From the NCBI GenBank assembly GCA_041166385.1, contig JBEEFW010000038.1:20203-84202 (forward strand): a stretch of DNA of 64,000 nt, read 5' to 3'. A program made the position numbers and the translations under genes. The DNA is from DASUCS01 sp041166385. GTDB taxonomy: Bacteria; Actinomycetota; Acidimicrobiia; Acidimicrobiales; JACDCH01. Shown piece by piece: positions 23,277-31,015 of this stretch; the first letter of the stretch is position 1, and each line of letters opens with the position of its first letter. Below the pieces are notes generated by a model. That model did no database searches and was not told the DNA's origin. It saw only the letters and a program-made list of their open reading frames with translations.

Positions 23277-23864
23277 ATGGCGAAGGTCGGCCTCGGTTTC
23301 CGTCACCACACGGGCTGGGCGATCGCGGTGGCCGTCACCGGCGGCGTGGAGTCGTTGGAGGTGCTCGATCGCCGGCGCATCGAGCTGATCGATCCGTCGC
23401 TGATCCGGTTCGCGTACCACAACGTGCAAGACGCCCCCCTGGACAAGGCGGCCACGTCGATCGCCGAAGTCGAAGCCTCTGCGCTCACATGCGCGACGAG
23501 CGAGATCAGCGCGCTCGTCTCGTCGCTCGCGGCTGACGGACACAAGGTGCGCGGCGTGGGCATCGCGGCGAAGACGGCGAAGCTGCCGGACGCGCTCGAG
23601 AAGATCCTGTCGTCGCACGCGCTCCTGCACGCGGCCGAGGGCGACCTGTACCGCGAGGCGCTGGCCGAAGGGGCAGCTGGCTGCGGATTGCCCGTCGCCG
23701 GCTTTCCGCCGAAGGAGATCTATGCCGACGCGGCCGCGGAGCTCGGCACCTCCGACGCCGCGTTGCGCGATCTCCTCACGCGCACCGGCAAGGCCATCGG
23801 CAAACCCTGGACCGCCGACCACCGCGAAGCGGTCCTCGCCGCGTTGCTCGCGCTGGCAGGCTGA
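23277..23864 (+). CDS. Conserved hypothetical protein, possible RNase-H-like fold
   Basis: A 195-residue soluble protein starting MAKVGLGFRHHTGWAIAVAV, with later blocks VEVLDRRRIELIDP-like, FAYHNVQDAPLDKA, VRGVGIAAKTAKLPDALEKI and LLHAAEGDLYREALAEGA. The initial strand-turn-strand and alternating beta/alpha pattern suggest an actin/RNase-H-like fold, but I see no catalytic acidic set and do not recognise a family with certainty. It starts 3 bp after the acyl-CoA synthetase stop and is probably cotranscribed. Confidence 0.75.
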   Translation: MAKVGLGFRHHTGWAIAVAVTGGVESLEVLDRRRIELIDPSLIRFAYHNVQDAPLDKAATSIAEVEASALTCATSEISALVSSLAADGHKVRGVGIAAKTAKLPDALEKILSSHALLHAAEGDLYREALAEGAAGCGLPVAGFPPKEIYADAAAELGTSDAALRDLLTRTGKAIGKPWTADHREAVLAALLALAG

Positions 23865-23868
23865 CGTC

Positions 23869-24138
23869 GTGCTCTGGATAGTGGTGTTCCTCCTCTGGCT
23901 TGCAGCCGGCGCCGGATGGGTCGCGATGCTCCGCGACGTGAACCGCCGACCGGAGTGGGCGTTCGAGCACGTGGGCCGCTCGAAAGGAGTCACGACCACC
24001 CTCATCTTCTTCGGGGGGTGGATCGGCGCGGCGTACTACTTCCTCGCGATCCTTCCGACGTTGCAGGAAGGCGAAACGCGCGGCCCCACTGGTCCCTCGC
24101 GCAGCGACGATGACGACTGGGTGCCACCAGCTCGGTAG
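23869..24138 (+). CDS. Small membrane protein, two TM helices
   Basis: An 89-residue protein with helices at about 1-17 (LWIVVFLLWLAAGAGWV) and 43-60 (TTLIFFGGWIGAAYYFLAIL), a basic loop between them and an acidic tail ending SDDDDWVPPAR. GTG 23869 is 4 bp after the preceding stop, the most economical start. No known family recognised. Confidence 0.65.
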   Translation: MLWIVVFLLWLAAGAGWVAMLRDVNRRPEWAFEHVGRSKGVTTTLIFFGGWIGAAYYFLAILPTLQEGETRGPTGPSRSDDDDWVPPAR

Positions 24139-24140
24139 TC

Positions 24141-24443
24141 ATGCTGACGCGAACGACAACAGCTCGAGCGTGGTCGCGGCTACGGGTCGGCGTGGCCGCG
24201 TTTTTGACAGGCCTGCTCGTCTTGGACCTGTACGCCATGTACGCCGAGTGGTTCGGATGGGACCGTGGCGGGTTCCGTGGGCCCAATCCCGTCGAGCAGA
24301 ACTGGGACGCCCGCAACATTCGCGGCCTCTCCATCGCCATTCCACTCGCTCTCGCACTCACGCTGGTCGTCGTCGCGTGGTCTCGCATCGCGCGACGAGT
24401 CCATGCCGACCTCGACGACCTGCAACGCGCTCGTGAGGCGTAG
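24141..24443 (+). CDS. Small membrane protein, two TM helices
   Basis: A 100-residue protein. The first helix is near 15-34 (LRVGVAAFLTGLLVLDLYAM), followed by a Trp/Asn-rich external loop (WFGWDRGGFRGPNPVEQNWD) and a second helix IPLALALTLVVVAWSRIA. The C-terminal end is charged (RRVHADLDDLQRAREA) and likely cytoplasmic. It begins 2 bp after the previous stop, which supports cotranscription. Function unknown. Confidence 0.65.
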   Translation: MLTRTTTARAWSRLRVGVAAFLTGLLVLDLYAMYAEWFGWDRGGFRGPNPVEQNWDARNIRGLSIAIPLALALTLVVVAWSRIARRVHADLDDLQRAREA

Positions 24444-24464
24444 CCGGGGGCGCGGATCAGGGGA

Positions 24465-24481
24465 ACTGCGTGAAGCGCAGT
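24465..24481. terminator. Weak hairpin after the small membrane gene
   Basis: ACTGCG-TGAAG-CGCAGT is a 6 bp stem 22 nt after the stop at 24443. The 143 bp gap between 24443 and 24587 holds no other signal that I can see. A convergent gene ends at 24587, so a terminator is expected here. Confidence 0.3.
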
Positions 24482-24586
24482 GTTGACCGCTGTCCGGTGA
24501 GCGGGTTCATCCGGCGCCAGTGCTGGGTCGACTGGGGCCGCACCGAGCGCCTGCATTGAGTCGACGATGCGCCGGCTACAACCGAC

Positions 24587-24937
24587 TCACGCAATGCGCC
24601 ATCCGGGCGCGACCGCTTCCGGCAGTTCCAAGAGATGCACGGTGCCGTCGCTCGGCTCGATGGCGCCGAGAACGAGGAACTCGCTCACGAATCCAGCGAT
24701 TCGTTTCGTGCCGAGATTGATCGCTCCGACCACGAGCCTGCCGACCAGCTCATCGTGGGGATAGTTCGTGATCTGTGCACTGGTGCGCAGCACGCCGACG
24801 TCGGGTCCGAAGTCGACGGTGAGTTTCCAAGCAGGTTTGCGCGCCTCGGGGAACTCGTCGACAGCCGTGACGCGCCCGACTCGAAGATCGAGCGCGAAGA
24901 AGTCGTTTGGATCGACATCCGGAAGCCGAGAAGTCAC
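24587..24937 (-). CDS. csaA: CsaA-like tRNA-binding (EMAP/Phe-tRNA synthetase beta-type) domain protein
   Basis: A 116-residue single OB-fold tRNA-binding domain protein: FFALDLRVGRVTAVDEFPEA, then RKPAWKLTVDFGPDVGVLRT, SAQITNYPHDELVGRLVVGA, INLGTKRIAGFVSEFLVLGA. This is the CsaA arrangement; CsaA binds tRNA and has chaperone or secretion-linked roles in Bacillus. GTG 24937 is preferred to GTG 24976 because it gives the family length and because TACCGT lies 6 nt upstream. The gene stands alone. Confidence 0.88.
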   Translation of the reverse strand: MTSRLPDVDPNDFFALDLRVGRVTAVDEFPEARKPAWKLTVDFGPDVGVLRTSAQITNYPHDELVGRLVVGAINLGTKRIAGFVSEFLVLGAIEPSDGTVHLLELPEAVAPGWRIA

Positions 24938-24943
24938 GCAACG

Positions 24944-24949
24944 ACGGTA
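24944..24949 (-). promoter_or_regulatory. Putative leaderless -10 box of csaA
   Basis: Leftward TACCGT followed by 6 nt and then GTG 24937. It helps choose this start codon over one 39 bp upstream. Confidence 0.45.
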
Positions 24950-25012
24950 GAGCAGCGAGTCCGCATCTCTCGCCACCAGGTAAGGGCGATGTCGGCGGCG
25001 AAATGAGCGAGC

Positions 25013-25381
25013 ATGGGAGTGGAGGACCAGAGACCGAGCCGTGGGATCGCCATCGCGTTCGTCGCGCTGGGCGCGCTGGTAGCGGTGCTCGCCATCGCCA
25101 TCCAGGTATGGGTATTCCTCATCATGGGCGTCGTCTTCGCTGGGTCAGGCGTGATCACGCTCGCGAAGCAGCGTGTCGGCGGCCTTGGTGCGCAGACGAG
25201 TCCGCGTCAGTGGAAGCCGAGGGCCATGGTGGCTCCGATCATTGTGGCCATCGCGTTCTGGGTTTGGGGATTGGCGTCGTCCAATCCGTTGGCGCTGTTC
25301 TTCGCGGTGCTGTGGTCATTCGTCGCATTCGCCCAGATATGGCGAGCCACGCACGGCGGCGAACCACTCGTGAAGCGCTAG
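25013..25381 (+). CDS. Small membrane protein, four hydrophobic segments
   Basis: A 122-residue protein with hydrophobic stretches near 12-30 (IAIAFVALGALVAVLAIAI), 31-48, 70-88 (MVAPIIVAIAFWVWGLASS) and 90-106, and a short basic tail. No catalytic or binding motif is visible and no family is recognised. The ATG at 25013 lacks a good ribosome-binding site. Confidence 0.6.
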   Translation: MGVEDQRPSRGIAIAFVALGALVAVLAIAIQVWVFLIMGVVFAGSGVITLAKQRVGGLGAQTSPRQWKPRAMVAPIIVAIAFWVWGLASSNPLALFFAVLWSFVAFAQIWRATHGGEPLVKR

Positions 25382-25396
25382 TCCTGCACGCGGTCA

Positions 25397-25561
25397 GTGA
25401 CGTACGGCAAGTCGCGCGCATCGGCTGGTGGTGTGGTCATGTGGGCGATCGGCGTGTTTGCCACGATGGTCGAGTCACTGGCGCTCGGCCTCTTCATCTG
25501 CGCCCGCGTCGTCCGCCAGGCCGGGCCGCATCCCGACACGGCCCGCGGTCAACAGTCGTAG
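25397..25561 (+). CDS. Very small putative membrane protein
   Basis: A 54-residue frame from GTG 25397 to TAG 25559. The middle is hydrophobic (VVMWAIGVFATMVESLALGL, then FICARVV) with a polar tail QAGPHPDTARGQQS, consistent with one TM helix. ATG 25439 would give a 40-residue version. Its end overlaps the opposing small gene by 13 bp. The only support is the hydrophobic pattern and position, so it may be spurious. Confidence 0.35.
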   Translation: MTYGKSRASAGGVVMWAIGVFATMVESLALGLFICARVVRQAGPHPDTARGQQS

Positions 25562-25749
25562 AACGGGCCGCTGTCGTCCGATCGGACCGAGAAGTCGCGC
25601 TGCGCGCCGTGTGTGCAGTCGGGCGGCACCACCGGGCGCGAGTCGCCGCTGGTGATCCACACAATTGTTACGACCGTCACGGCGACGAACACCACCATGA
25701 CCGCGAGCAACGCCACGATGTGCCTTTTCGTCATGCCGAACCTCGCCAT
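25549..25749 (-). CDS. Small membrane-anchored extracytoplasmic protein
   Basis: A 66-residue protein with a basic N-terminus MARFGMTKRH, a TM or signal-anchor helix IVALLAVMVVFVAVTVVTIV and an external tail with two cysteines (PDCTHGAQRDFSV and the terminal FYDC), which could form a disulfide. Function unknown. Confidence 0.5.
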   Translation of the reverse strand: MARFGMTKRHIVALLAVMVVFVAVTVVTIVWITSGDSRPVVPPDCTHGAQRDFSVRSDDSGPFYDC

Positions 25750-25830
25750 GCCTTGGCAAGCCTGACCTCACCGTGACGGCTGCGAACGTTACCCAAGCGC
25801 GTTCGACAGCCCGATTTCAAACTGGCGCAG

Positions 25831-25836
25831 TACCCT
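25831..25836 (+). promoter_or_regulatory. Putative leaderless -10 box of the 42-residue acidic protein gene
   Basis: TACCCT lies 6 nt before GTG 25843, matching the leaderless pattern and supporting that this very short gene is real. Confidence 0.45.
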
Positions 25837-25842
25837 CCGACC

Positions 25843-25971
25843 GTGCCTCAGAAGTATCGACCGACCGACGAGGAACGCGACCAGCGCATCAAGGTCGACC
25901 TGGACCCCGAAGAACTGATCGAGGGTGTCCTACAGGCCGGACCGCACCCCGACGAGGACGACGACGATTAG
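25843..25971 (+). CDS. Very small acidic protein (42 residues)
   Basis: GTG 25843 to TAG 25971 encodes VPQKYRPTDEERDQ, RIKVDLDPEELIEGVLQAG and a terminal run of aspartates (PHPDEDDDD). The KVDLDPEELIEGVL segment looks like a short helix of the kind seen in small conserved actinobacterial proteins. The upstream -10 box 6 nt away and the codon-like base use argue for a real gene. Role unknown. Confidence 0.5.
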   Translation: MPQKYRPTDEERDQRIKVDLDPEELIEGVLQAGPHPDEDDDD

Positions 25972-25975
25972 CAGT

Positions 25976-26131
25976 TTGGCGCTGTTGGCGGATCTGTACC
26001 GCCAGAAACCGAACCCGTACTCGGTCCTCATCTTCCTCGCGGTCGTGTTCTGTCCTCTCGGCGTGTCCGGCGCGTTCTTCTACTGGTCCGAGCGACGACG
26101 TGACCGCACCAAGAGGCGCAACCGCAAGTAA
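25976..26131 (+). CDS. Very small membrane protein (51 residues)
   Basis: From TTG 25976 the frame reads LALLADLYRQKPNPYSVLIF, then LAVVFCPLGVSGAFFYWSER and a basic tail RRDRTKRRNRK: one TM helix with a positive C-terminus. GTG 25925 would add 17 residues but overlap the upstream gene. The 4 bp gap to the previous stop suggests cotranscription. Confidence 0.45.
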   Translation: MALLADLYRQKPNPYSVLIFLAVVFCPLGVSGAFFYWSERRRDRTKRRNRK

Positions 26132-26160
26132 CCGCTGTGGGTTTTGTCAACCCGCACATC

Positions 26161-26202
26161 ACCGCATTTGCGGTAGTGGGTACCGCATTTGCTAGCTAGA
26201 TT
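26161..26202 (+). promoter_or_regulatory. Molybdate operon promoter with two operator-like repeats 21 bp apart
   Basis: ACCGCATTTGCGGT (26161-26174) is a perfect inverted repeat. Its left 11 bases, ACCGCATTTGC, recur at 26182-26192, exactly 21 bp (two helical turns) later. TAGATT (26197-26202) then forms a -10 box 6 nt before the modA GTG, implying a leaderless mRNA. The repeats cover the -35 and spacer, as expected for repression by the HTH-Mop protein encoded second in the operon. Confidence 0.55.
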
Positions 26203-26208
26203 GGCGCT

Positions 26209-26997
26209 GTGCGCCGCATAACCTGGCTTTTTGTCGCTGCGTTCTTGATCCTTGCTGCTTGTGGGAGCGACGCGACCGCGCCCAAGTCGGTCGCCTTGGC
26301 GAGCGGGGCGAAGGCCGCGCCCTCGGGGCCGGTACTCGTGTTCGCGGCGGCGTCGCTGACGGAGTCGTTGACCAACGAAAAGACGACGTTGCAGTCGGAG
26401 CAGCCCGGGCTCGACGTCACGCTCAACTTCGCAGGCTCCGGCACGCTCATCACGCAGATCCAGCAGGGTGCGGAGGCTGACGTGATCGCGACGGCCGACA
26501 CCGCGTCGATGCAGAAGCTCGTCGATGCGGGGCTCGTCGAGACTCCCACCGTCTTCGCGCACAACAAGCTCGCGATCGTCGTTCAGTCCGGGAACCCGAA
26601 AGCCATCCACACGCTCGCGGATCTGGCGCGGCCTGACGTGACGGTCGTGCTCGCCGATCCCTCGGTGCCGGCAGGGAAGTACGCCTCGCAGATCCTGACG
26701 AAGGCCGACGTGATGGTGGAGCCGAAGTCACTCGAGACGGATGTGAAGTCTGCGATTGCTCGCGTCACGTCCGGCGAAGCCGACGCGGCGATCGTGTACG
26801 TCACCGACGTCAAGGCCGCCGGTGGCAAGGCCGAAGGAGTCGACATCCCGGACAGCCAGAACGTGGTGGCCGACTACCCCATCGCCATCGTGAAGGCGAC
26901 GAAGCACCACGACGCCGCCGCGGCGTTCGTCGACGCGATCACGAAGGGATCGGGACAAGCCGCACTCAGCACGAGTGGGTTCCTCACTGCCGCATGA
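26209..26997 (+). CDS. modA: Molybdate ABC transporter substrate-binding lipoprotein
   Basis: A 262-residue lipoprotein. The signal peptide ends in the lipobox LAAC with Cys18. The mature domain has the ModA blocks VLVFAAASLTESL, LNFAGSGTLITQIQQGAEAD, VIATADTASMQKL, NKLAIVVQSGNP, VLADPSVPAGKYASQIL and EADAAIVYVTDV, with oxyanion-binding Ser/Ala residues in AASL and SGTL. It captures molybdate (or tungstate) outside the membrane for ModBC. Start GTG 26209. The next gene overlaps by 4 bp. Confidence 0.95.
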   Translation: MRRITWLFVAAFLILAACGSDATAPKSVALASGAKAAPSGPVLVFAAASLTESLTNEKTTLQSEQPGLDVTLNFAGSGTLITQIQQGAEADVIATADTASMQKLVDAGLVETPTVFAHNKLAIVVQSGNPKAIHTLADLARPDVTVVLADPSVPAGKYASQILTKADVMVEPKSLETDVKSAIARVTSGEADAAIVYVTDVKAAGGKAEGVDIPDSQNVVADYPIAIVKATKHHDAAAAFVDAITKGSGQAALSTSGFLTAA

Positions 26998-27395
26998 GCA
27001 CCTACCGGATCGGGCAGGCGGCCGAGTTGCTCGGCGTGAGCGTCGACACGATGCGGCGCTGGGCCGACGCCGGCCGGGTCAAGGTCGTGCGTACTGAAGG
27101 AGGTCGACGGCTCATCGACGGTGTCGACCTCGCGAAGCTCGCGGTCGAGGTGGGCGAGGCGCACGAGTCTGGCCATGCGGCGACGCGGTCGGCGCGCAAC
27201 ACGTTCACCGGGATCATCACGCGCGTGGTGAAGGACAAGGTCGCCGCGCAGGTCGAGATGCAGGCCGGACCTCACCGCATCGTGTCGTTGCTGACACGCG
27301 AAGCCGTCGACGAGCTCGACCTCAAGCCGGGGATGCTGGCCTCTGCGGTCGTGAAGGCCACCAACGTGGTGATCGACATCCCGGCCGAAGCATGA
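26994..27395 (+). CDS. HTH-Mop (excisionase-type helix-turn-helix plus TOBE/molybdopterin-binding) regulator
   Basis: A 133-residue fusion of an N-terminal MerR/excisionase-like HTH (YRIGQAAELLGVSVDTMRRW, residues 4-23, with RVKVVRTEGGRRLI wing) and a C-terminal Mop/TOBE domain (residues about 68-131: RNTFTGIITRVVKDKVAAQV through VVIDIP) that binds molybdate. It sits between modA and modB with 4 bp overlaps on both sides. The architecture implies a molybdate-responsive repressor of this operon in place of the usual ModE, probably acting on the repeats at 26161-26192. Confidence 0.9.
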   Translation: MSTYRIGQAAELLGVSVDTMRRWADAGRVKVVRTEGGRRLIDGVDLAKLAVEVGEAHESGHAATRSARNTFTGIITRVVKDKVAAQVEMQAGPHRIVSLLTREAVDELDLKPGMLASAVVKATNVVIDIPAEA

Positions 27396-28180
27396 GGCGC
27401 ACCGAGCGAGCGCCGCTGCTACCGGTGGCGATCGCGGCAGTCGCGGTTGCCGCGTTCGCGTTGCCGCTCGCGGGACTGTTGTGGCGGGCACCGTGGTCGA
27501 GCGCGTGGCACCCACTGTCGAGCCGCGCCGCTCTCGATGCCCTCAAGTTGAGCCTCATCACCTCGCTGGCAGCCACCGCCGTGGCGATCGTGCTCGGCGT
27601 CCCGCTGGCGTGGGTACAGGCGCGCGTCGACTACCGCGGCAAGCGCCTCGTACGCGCACTCACGACGTTGCCGATGGTGCTGCCGCCGGTGGTCGGCGGT
27701 GTCGCGCTGCTGTTCGCGCTCGGCCGACGCGGGATCGTCGGCTCCGAGCTCGACCGCATCGGCGTCCACCTGCCGTTCACGACCGCCGGCGCGATCGTGG
27801 CCGAGACGTTCGTGGCGATGCCTTTCCTCGTGCTCACCCTGGAAGCAGCCTTCCGCTCGAGCGACCGCCGGCTCGAGGAAGCGGCCCGCACCCTCGGCGC
27901 CAGTCGCGGTGAGGTGTTCCGTCGAGTCACCCTGCCGCTCGTCCGGCCGTCGCTGATCGCCGGCGCCGTGTTGTGCTGGGCGAGGGCGCTCGGCGAGTTC
28001 GGCGCCACGATCACCTTCGCCGGCAACCTTCCCGCGAAGACACAGACGCTCCCGCTGTTCGTGTACCTGAAGTTCGAGGGGTCGGAGGCCGACGCCGCGA
28101 TCGTGCTCAGCCTCGTGCTCGTGATCGTGTCGCTGCTCGTCGTCGTCGGCCTGCGCGACCGATGGCTCACCACCCGATGA
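27392..28180 (+). CDS. modB: Molybdate ABC transporter permease
   Basis: A 262-residue inner-membrane permease with about six TM helices. The EAA loop that docks the ATPase reads LEEAARTLGASRGEVFRRVTL (in part), followed by PLVRPSLIAGAVLCWARALGE. GEFGATITFAGNLPAKTQTL is the ModB/CysT-type motif lining the oxyanion path. It overlaps the upstream regulator and downstream modC by 4 bp each, so the whole operon is translationally coupled. Confidence 0.94.
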   Translation: MRRTERAPLLPVAIAAVAVAAFALPLAGLLWRAPWSSAWHPLSSRAALDALKLSLITSLAATAVAIVLGVPLAWVQARVDYRGKRLVRALTTLPMVLPPVVGGVALLFALGRRGIVGSELDRIGVHLPFTTAGAIVAETFVAMPFLVLTLEAAFRSSDRRLEEAARTLGASRGEVFRRVTLPLVRPSLIAGAVLCWARALGEFGATITFAGNLPAKTQTLPLFVYLKFEGSEADAAIVLSLVLVIVSLLVVVGLRDRWLTTR

Positions 28181-29232
28181 CGCTCGCGGCGCATGTCGGC
28201 ATGACGCTCGGAAGCTTCAACCTCGACGTCAACCTGCACGTGCCGAGCGGACGAACGCTCGCCGTCGTGGGACCCAACGGTTCCGGCAAGACCACGCTGC
28301 TCCGCGCCCTCGCCGGACTGACCCCGTTGACGTCTGGCCACATCACCCTCGACGAGGAACGACTCGACGACCCGACCGCCGATGTGTTCCGACCGCCGGA
28401 GGCACGTCCGGTTGCGATGGTGTTCCAGGAGCACGTGCTGTTCCCGCATCTGTCGGCGCTGGACAACGTGGCGTTCGGCGCACGGGCTCGCGGCCGCTCC
28501 AAGACCGACGCGCGCCACCACGCGCGGGACTGGCTCGATCGCGTCGGACTCGCCGACCGGGCTGACGCGTATCCGCGCGACCTCTCCGGTGGGCAAGCGC
28601 AACGGATCGCACTCGCACGCGCGCTCGCCAGCGACCCGAGCCTGCTGCTGCTCGACGAGCCGCTCGCCGCGCTCGATGCCACGACGCGCATCGACGTGCG
28701 CCGCGACCTGCGCCGGCACCTCTCGACATTCGGAGGGGTGCGCGTGTTGGTGACCCACGATCCGGTCGATGCCGCCGTGCTCGCAGACGACATCGTCGTA
28801 CTCGACCATGGCCGGATCGTGCAGTCCGGCACGCCGGAGGACATCACGGCCCGGCCCCGCACGCCGTGGGTCGCCGACCTTGTCGGCACCAACTTCTACA
28901 AGGGCCACTCCGAGGCGAACACGCTGCGCGTCGACGGCGGCGGCACGATCGCGGCGGCCACGACGGTGGCCGACGGTCCCGCGTTCGCCGTCGTGCATCC
29001 CCGAGTGGTCGCGCTGCACCGAGCGCGACCCGACGGCACGCCGCGCAACGTGTGGCAGGCCCACGCCACTGCCATCGAGCGCGTGGGCGACCGCGTGCGT
29101 GTGCAGCTCGCGGGCACCCCGAACATCGTCGCGGAGATCACGCCCGCCGCCGCCACCGACCTCGCGCTGGCCGATGGCACCGAGCTGTGGGTCGCCGTGA
29201 AGGCGACCGAGGTCGATCTGTTTTCGACGTGA
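28177..29232 (+). CDS. modC: Molybdate ABC transporter ATP-binding protein
   Basis: A 351-residue ATPase. Walker A is GPNGSGKTTLL, the Q-loop VAMVFQEHVLFPHLSALDNV, the signature LSGGQAQRIALARAL, Walker B LLLLDEPLAALDA and the switch His in LVTHDPVDA. The C-terminal portion (about 240-351) is a TOBE regulatory domain: VWQAHATAIERVGDRVRVQL, AEITPAAATDLALADGTELW, VAVKATEVDLF. ATG 28177 (ATGA overlap with the modB stop) is chosen over ATG 28162. Confidence 0.95.
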   Translation: MTLAAHVGMTLGSFNLDVNLHVPSGRTLAVVGPNGSGKTTLLRALAGLTPLTSGHITLDEERLDDPTADVFRPPEARPVAMVFQEHVLFPHLSALDNVAFGARARGRSKTDARHHARDWLDRVGLADRADAYPRDLSGGQAQRIALARALASDPSLLLLDEPLAALDATTRIDVRRDLRRHLSTFGGVRVLVTHDPVDAAVLADDIVVLDHGRIVQSGTPEDITARPRTPWVADLVGTNFYKGHSEANTLRVDGGGTIAAATTVADGPAFAVVHPRVVALHRARPDGTPRNVWQAHATAIERVGDRVRVQLAGTPNIVAEITPAAATDLALADGTELWVAVKATEVDLFST

Positions 29233-29301
29233 CGACGGCCACACCTTTTCTACGCGACCATCACGCTTAAGGCCGCGACCAGGCGGGAAGCTAGGCAGTC
29301 A

Positions 29302-30255
29302 ATGACGACCACCCTGGTGTTGGGCGCTGGCGGAACGGTTGGATTGGCGTATCACGCCGGTGTGCTCAAGGCGCTGAACGAAGTTGCCGGCATCGAAGCC
29401 TCCGAGGCCGACCTGCTCATCGGAACGAGCGCAGGCTCCGCCGCATCCGCGTACCTCCGTTCTGGCTACACGAGCGACGACCTGTGGCAGATGGCACTCG
29501 GCACGCACGAGACGCTCGTCGGCCTCACCGACGACGACCTCGACGAGCGACGACGTGCGCTGTTCACGCGCAACTGGAAGTCGCCGTCGGAGTTGATGCG
29601 GCTCGGGGTCGGCACGTCGTACGCGATGTTGCGCATGGCGGGCCTCGCCCCCGCGCTGCCGTTGCCGCACTCGGTGAAGCACCGCTTTCCGGCTGGTCTC
29701 TTCACGATGGCGTCGGCCGAAGCCGACCTCGGCGAGCAGCTCATCACCGATTGGCCCGAGAAGCCGATGTGGCTGTGCGCGTACGACCTCATGCGCCGCG
29801 AGCGCGTCGTGCTCGGCAACGGCACCGAGACGTCGTTGAACGTGCCCCGCGCCGTGCTGGCGTCGTGCGCGATCCCGGGCATGTACCGCCCGGTGCGCGA
29901 TCGCCGGCGCGTGCTCGTCGACGGCGGCGTCACGTCGACCACCAACCTCGACCTCGTCGCGCCTCGTCGACCCGGGCTCGTGATCGTCGTCGCACCCATG
30001 GCCTACGAGACCGGTGAATCGCTTCGCCCCGCCGATCAGCTCACGCGCCGGCGCGCCGCCAAAGCGCTCGCACGCGAGACGCGCGTGGCCCGAGAGTCCG
30101 GCCACAAGCTCGTGATCCTGCGCCCGTGTCGCGAAGAGGTGCGGGCCCACGGCCGGAACTTCATGCGGATGGATGCGAGCGAGGCCATCGCCCGCCTGGC
30201 CTACGAGTGCGCCGCCCGCACCTTGCAAGGCCGCCTGATCGCACACGCCGCCTGA
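29302..30255 (+). CDS. Patatin-like phospholipase
   Basis: A 317-residue serine hydrolase. The oxyanion loop is LGAGGTVGLAYHAGVL, the nucleophile elbow GTSAGSAAS, and the second dyad residue is Asp in DGGVTSTTNLD. The enzyme would deacylate a lipid or acyl ester, probably at the membrane face, as no signal peptide is present. A paralogue with the same motifs lies at 44360-45322; the two are similar at the motifs but not obviously recent duplicates. It follows the molybdate operon by 69 bp, with no clear leaderless -10. Confidence 0.88.
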   Translation: MTTTLVLGAGGTVGLAYHAGVLKALNEVAGIEASEADLLIGTSAGSAASAYLRSGYTSDDLWQMALGTHETLVGLTDDDLDERRRALFTRNWKSPSELMRLGVGTSYAMLRMAGLAPALPLPHSVKHRFPAGLFTMASAEADLGEQLITDWPEKPMWLCAYDLMRRERVVLGNGTETSLNVPRAVLASCAIPGMYRPVRDRRRVLVDGGVTSTTNLDLVAPRRPGLVIVVAPMAYETGESLRPADQLTRRRAAKALARETRVARESGHKLVILRPCREEVRAHGRNFMRMDASEAIARLAYECAARTLQGRLIAHAA

Positions 30256-30261
30256 CGCGCA

Positions 30262-30309
30262 ACTGGTGCGCACCGAGGTGACGAATCCGTCACTCCCGTG
30301 CGCACCAGT
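30262..30309. repeat. 48-nt hairpin element, ACTG family copy B
   Basis: Outer arms ACTGGTGCGCAC (30262-30273) and complement (30298-30309); inner arms TGACG/CGTCA around an AATC loop. Same length and layout as 13845-13892, with paired changes that keep pairing. It sits 6 nt after the patatin stop and 16 nt before the 3' end of the convergent secreted-protein gene, so it probably terminates both. Confidence 0.8.
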
Positions 30310-30325
30310 GCGGTGTGGGCGTGGT

Positions 30326-30901
30326 TCAGGTGCCGAGGCTGGCGCCGCTGCTGTTCGCACCCGAGCTCGAGCTCGAACCTGCATCAGCCGGAGGACCGGA
30401 GCCGTCCATACCCGGGCAACCGGCGCCACCGGGTCCACCGGCGTGATTGACGATGTCCGTGATGCGCTCGACCAGGTTGGCGCTGATCGCGTCGGCCTGC
30501 GCTTGCGTGATCTCGCCGCTGGTGACCCGCTCTGCGAGCTTGGACTGCGCGTCGGCCACGAGCGCGTCGATCACCGTCTGCGGGTCGACACTGTTCGCCG
30601 TCGCCACGTCAGCCAGCGACTGACCGGACTGCAACGCCGTCTGCAGGTCCGCCTCGGAGATGCCGATGGCTCCCGCCGCGACCGCGAGGTCGAGCTTGCC
30701 GTGGGGCCCACCATGCCGCCCGGGACCGCCCGGGCCGCGGGGCGCCACGCCATCGGGAGGCGCCGGCGCGCTCTCGCTCGAGGTCGAGTCGCTGCTCGAC
30801 GACTGGGCGGTGGCCACCCCGCCTCCGAGCAGCGCGGCTCCGATGGTCCCACCGGCGAGCAATGAGCCGGTGAAGAGTGCGGCAACGATCTTCTTGTTCA
30901 T
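30326..30901 (-). CDS. Secreted Ser/Gly-rich protein with a helical LGIS/GQSLADVA domain
   Basis: A 191-residue exported protein. Signal peptide MNKKIVAALFTGSLLAGGTI to about ATA-QS (residue 33), a Ser/Pro/Gly linker, then a helical domain LAVAAGAIGISEADLQTALQ, SGQSLADVATANSVDPQTVI, then AQADAISANLVERITDIVN, and a Ser/Gly-rich tail. This 'learned-helix' pattern (GIT/S-xx-L, GxSLAxVA, TxxQAD) recurs in Actinobacteria and Firmicutes exported proteins of unknown function. ATG 30901 is chosen for the signal peptide and a GGGGGG ribosome-binding site. It is divergent from the response-regulator gene across 177 bp. Confidence 0.75.
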   Translation of the reverse strand: MNKKIVAALFTGSLLAGGTIGAALLGGGVATAQSSSSDSTSSESAPAPPDGVAPRGPGGPGRHGGPHGKLDLAVAAGAIGISEADLQTALQSGQSLADVATANSVDPQTVIDALVADAQSKLAERVTSGEITQAQADAISANLVERITDIVNHAGGPGGAGCPGMDGSGPPADAGSSSSSGANSSGASLGT

Positions 30902-31015
30902 CGTGTCCCCCCTTGATCTGGGCCCGGCGACTGCCGGACGTCGCACACCGTGCGGGCCGAACCTGGGTGTCCGCTGGGAATGCGCTGGCCCTTTCCCCCG
31001 AAAGCCCGGCCAGTT

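Noticed and set aside
24976..24976. Alternative GTG start for csaA
   Set aside because: It adds residues outside the family; GTG 24937 has the -10 box at the standard leaderless distance.
25428..25655. 75-residue frame with Ser/Arg-rich content
   Set aside because: It is low complexity; the overlapping frame at 25397 has a hydrophobic helix and is the more likely gene.
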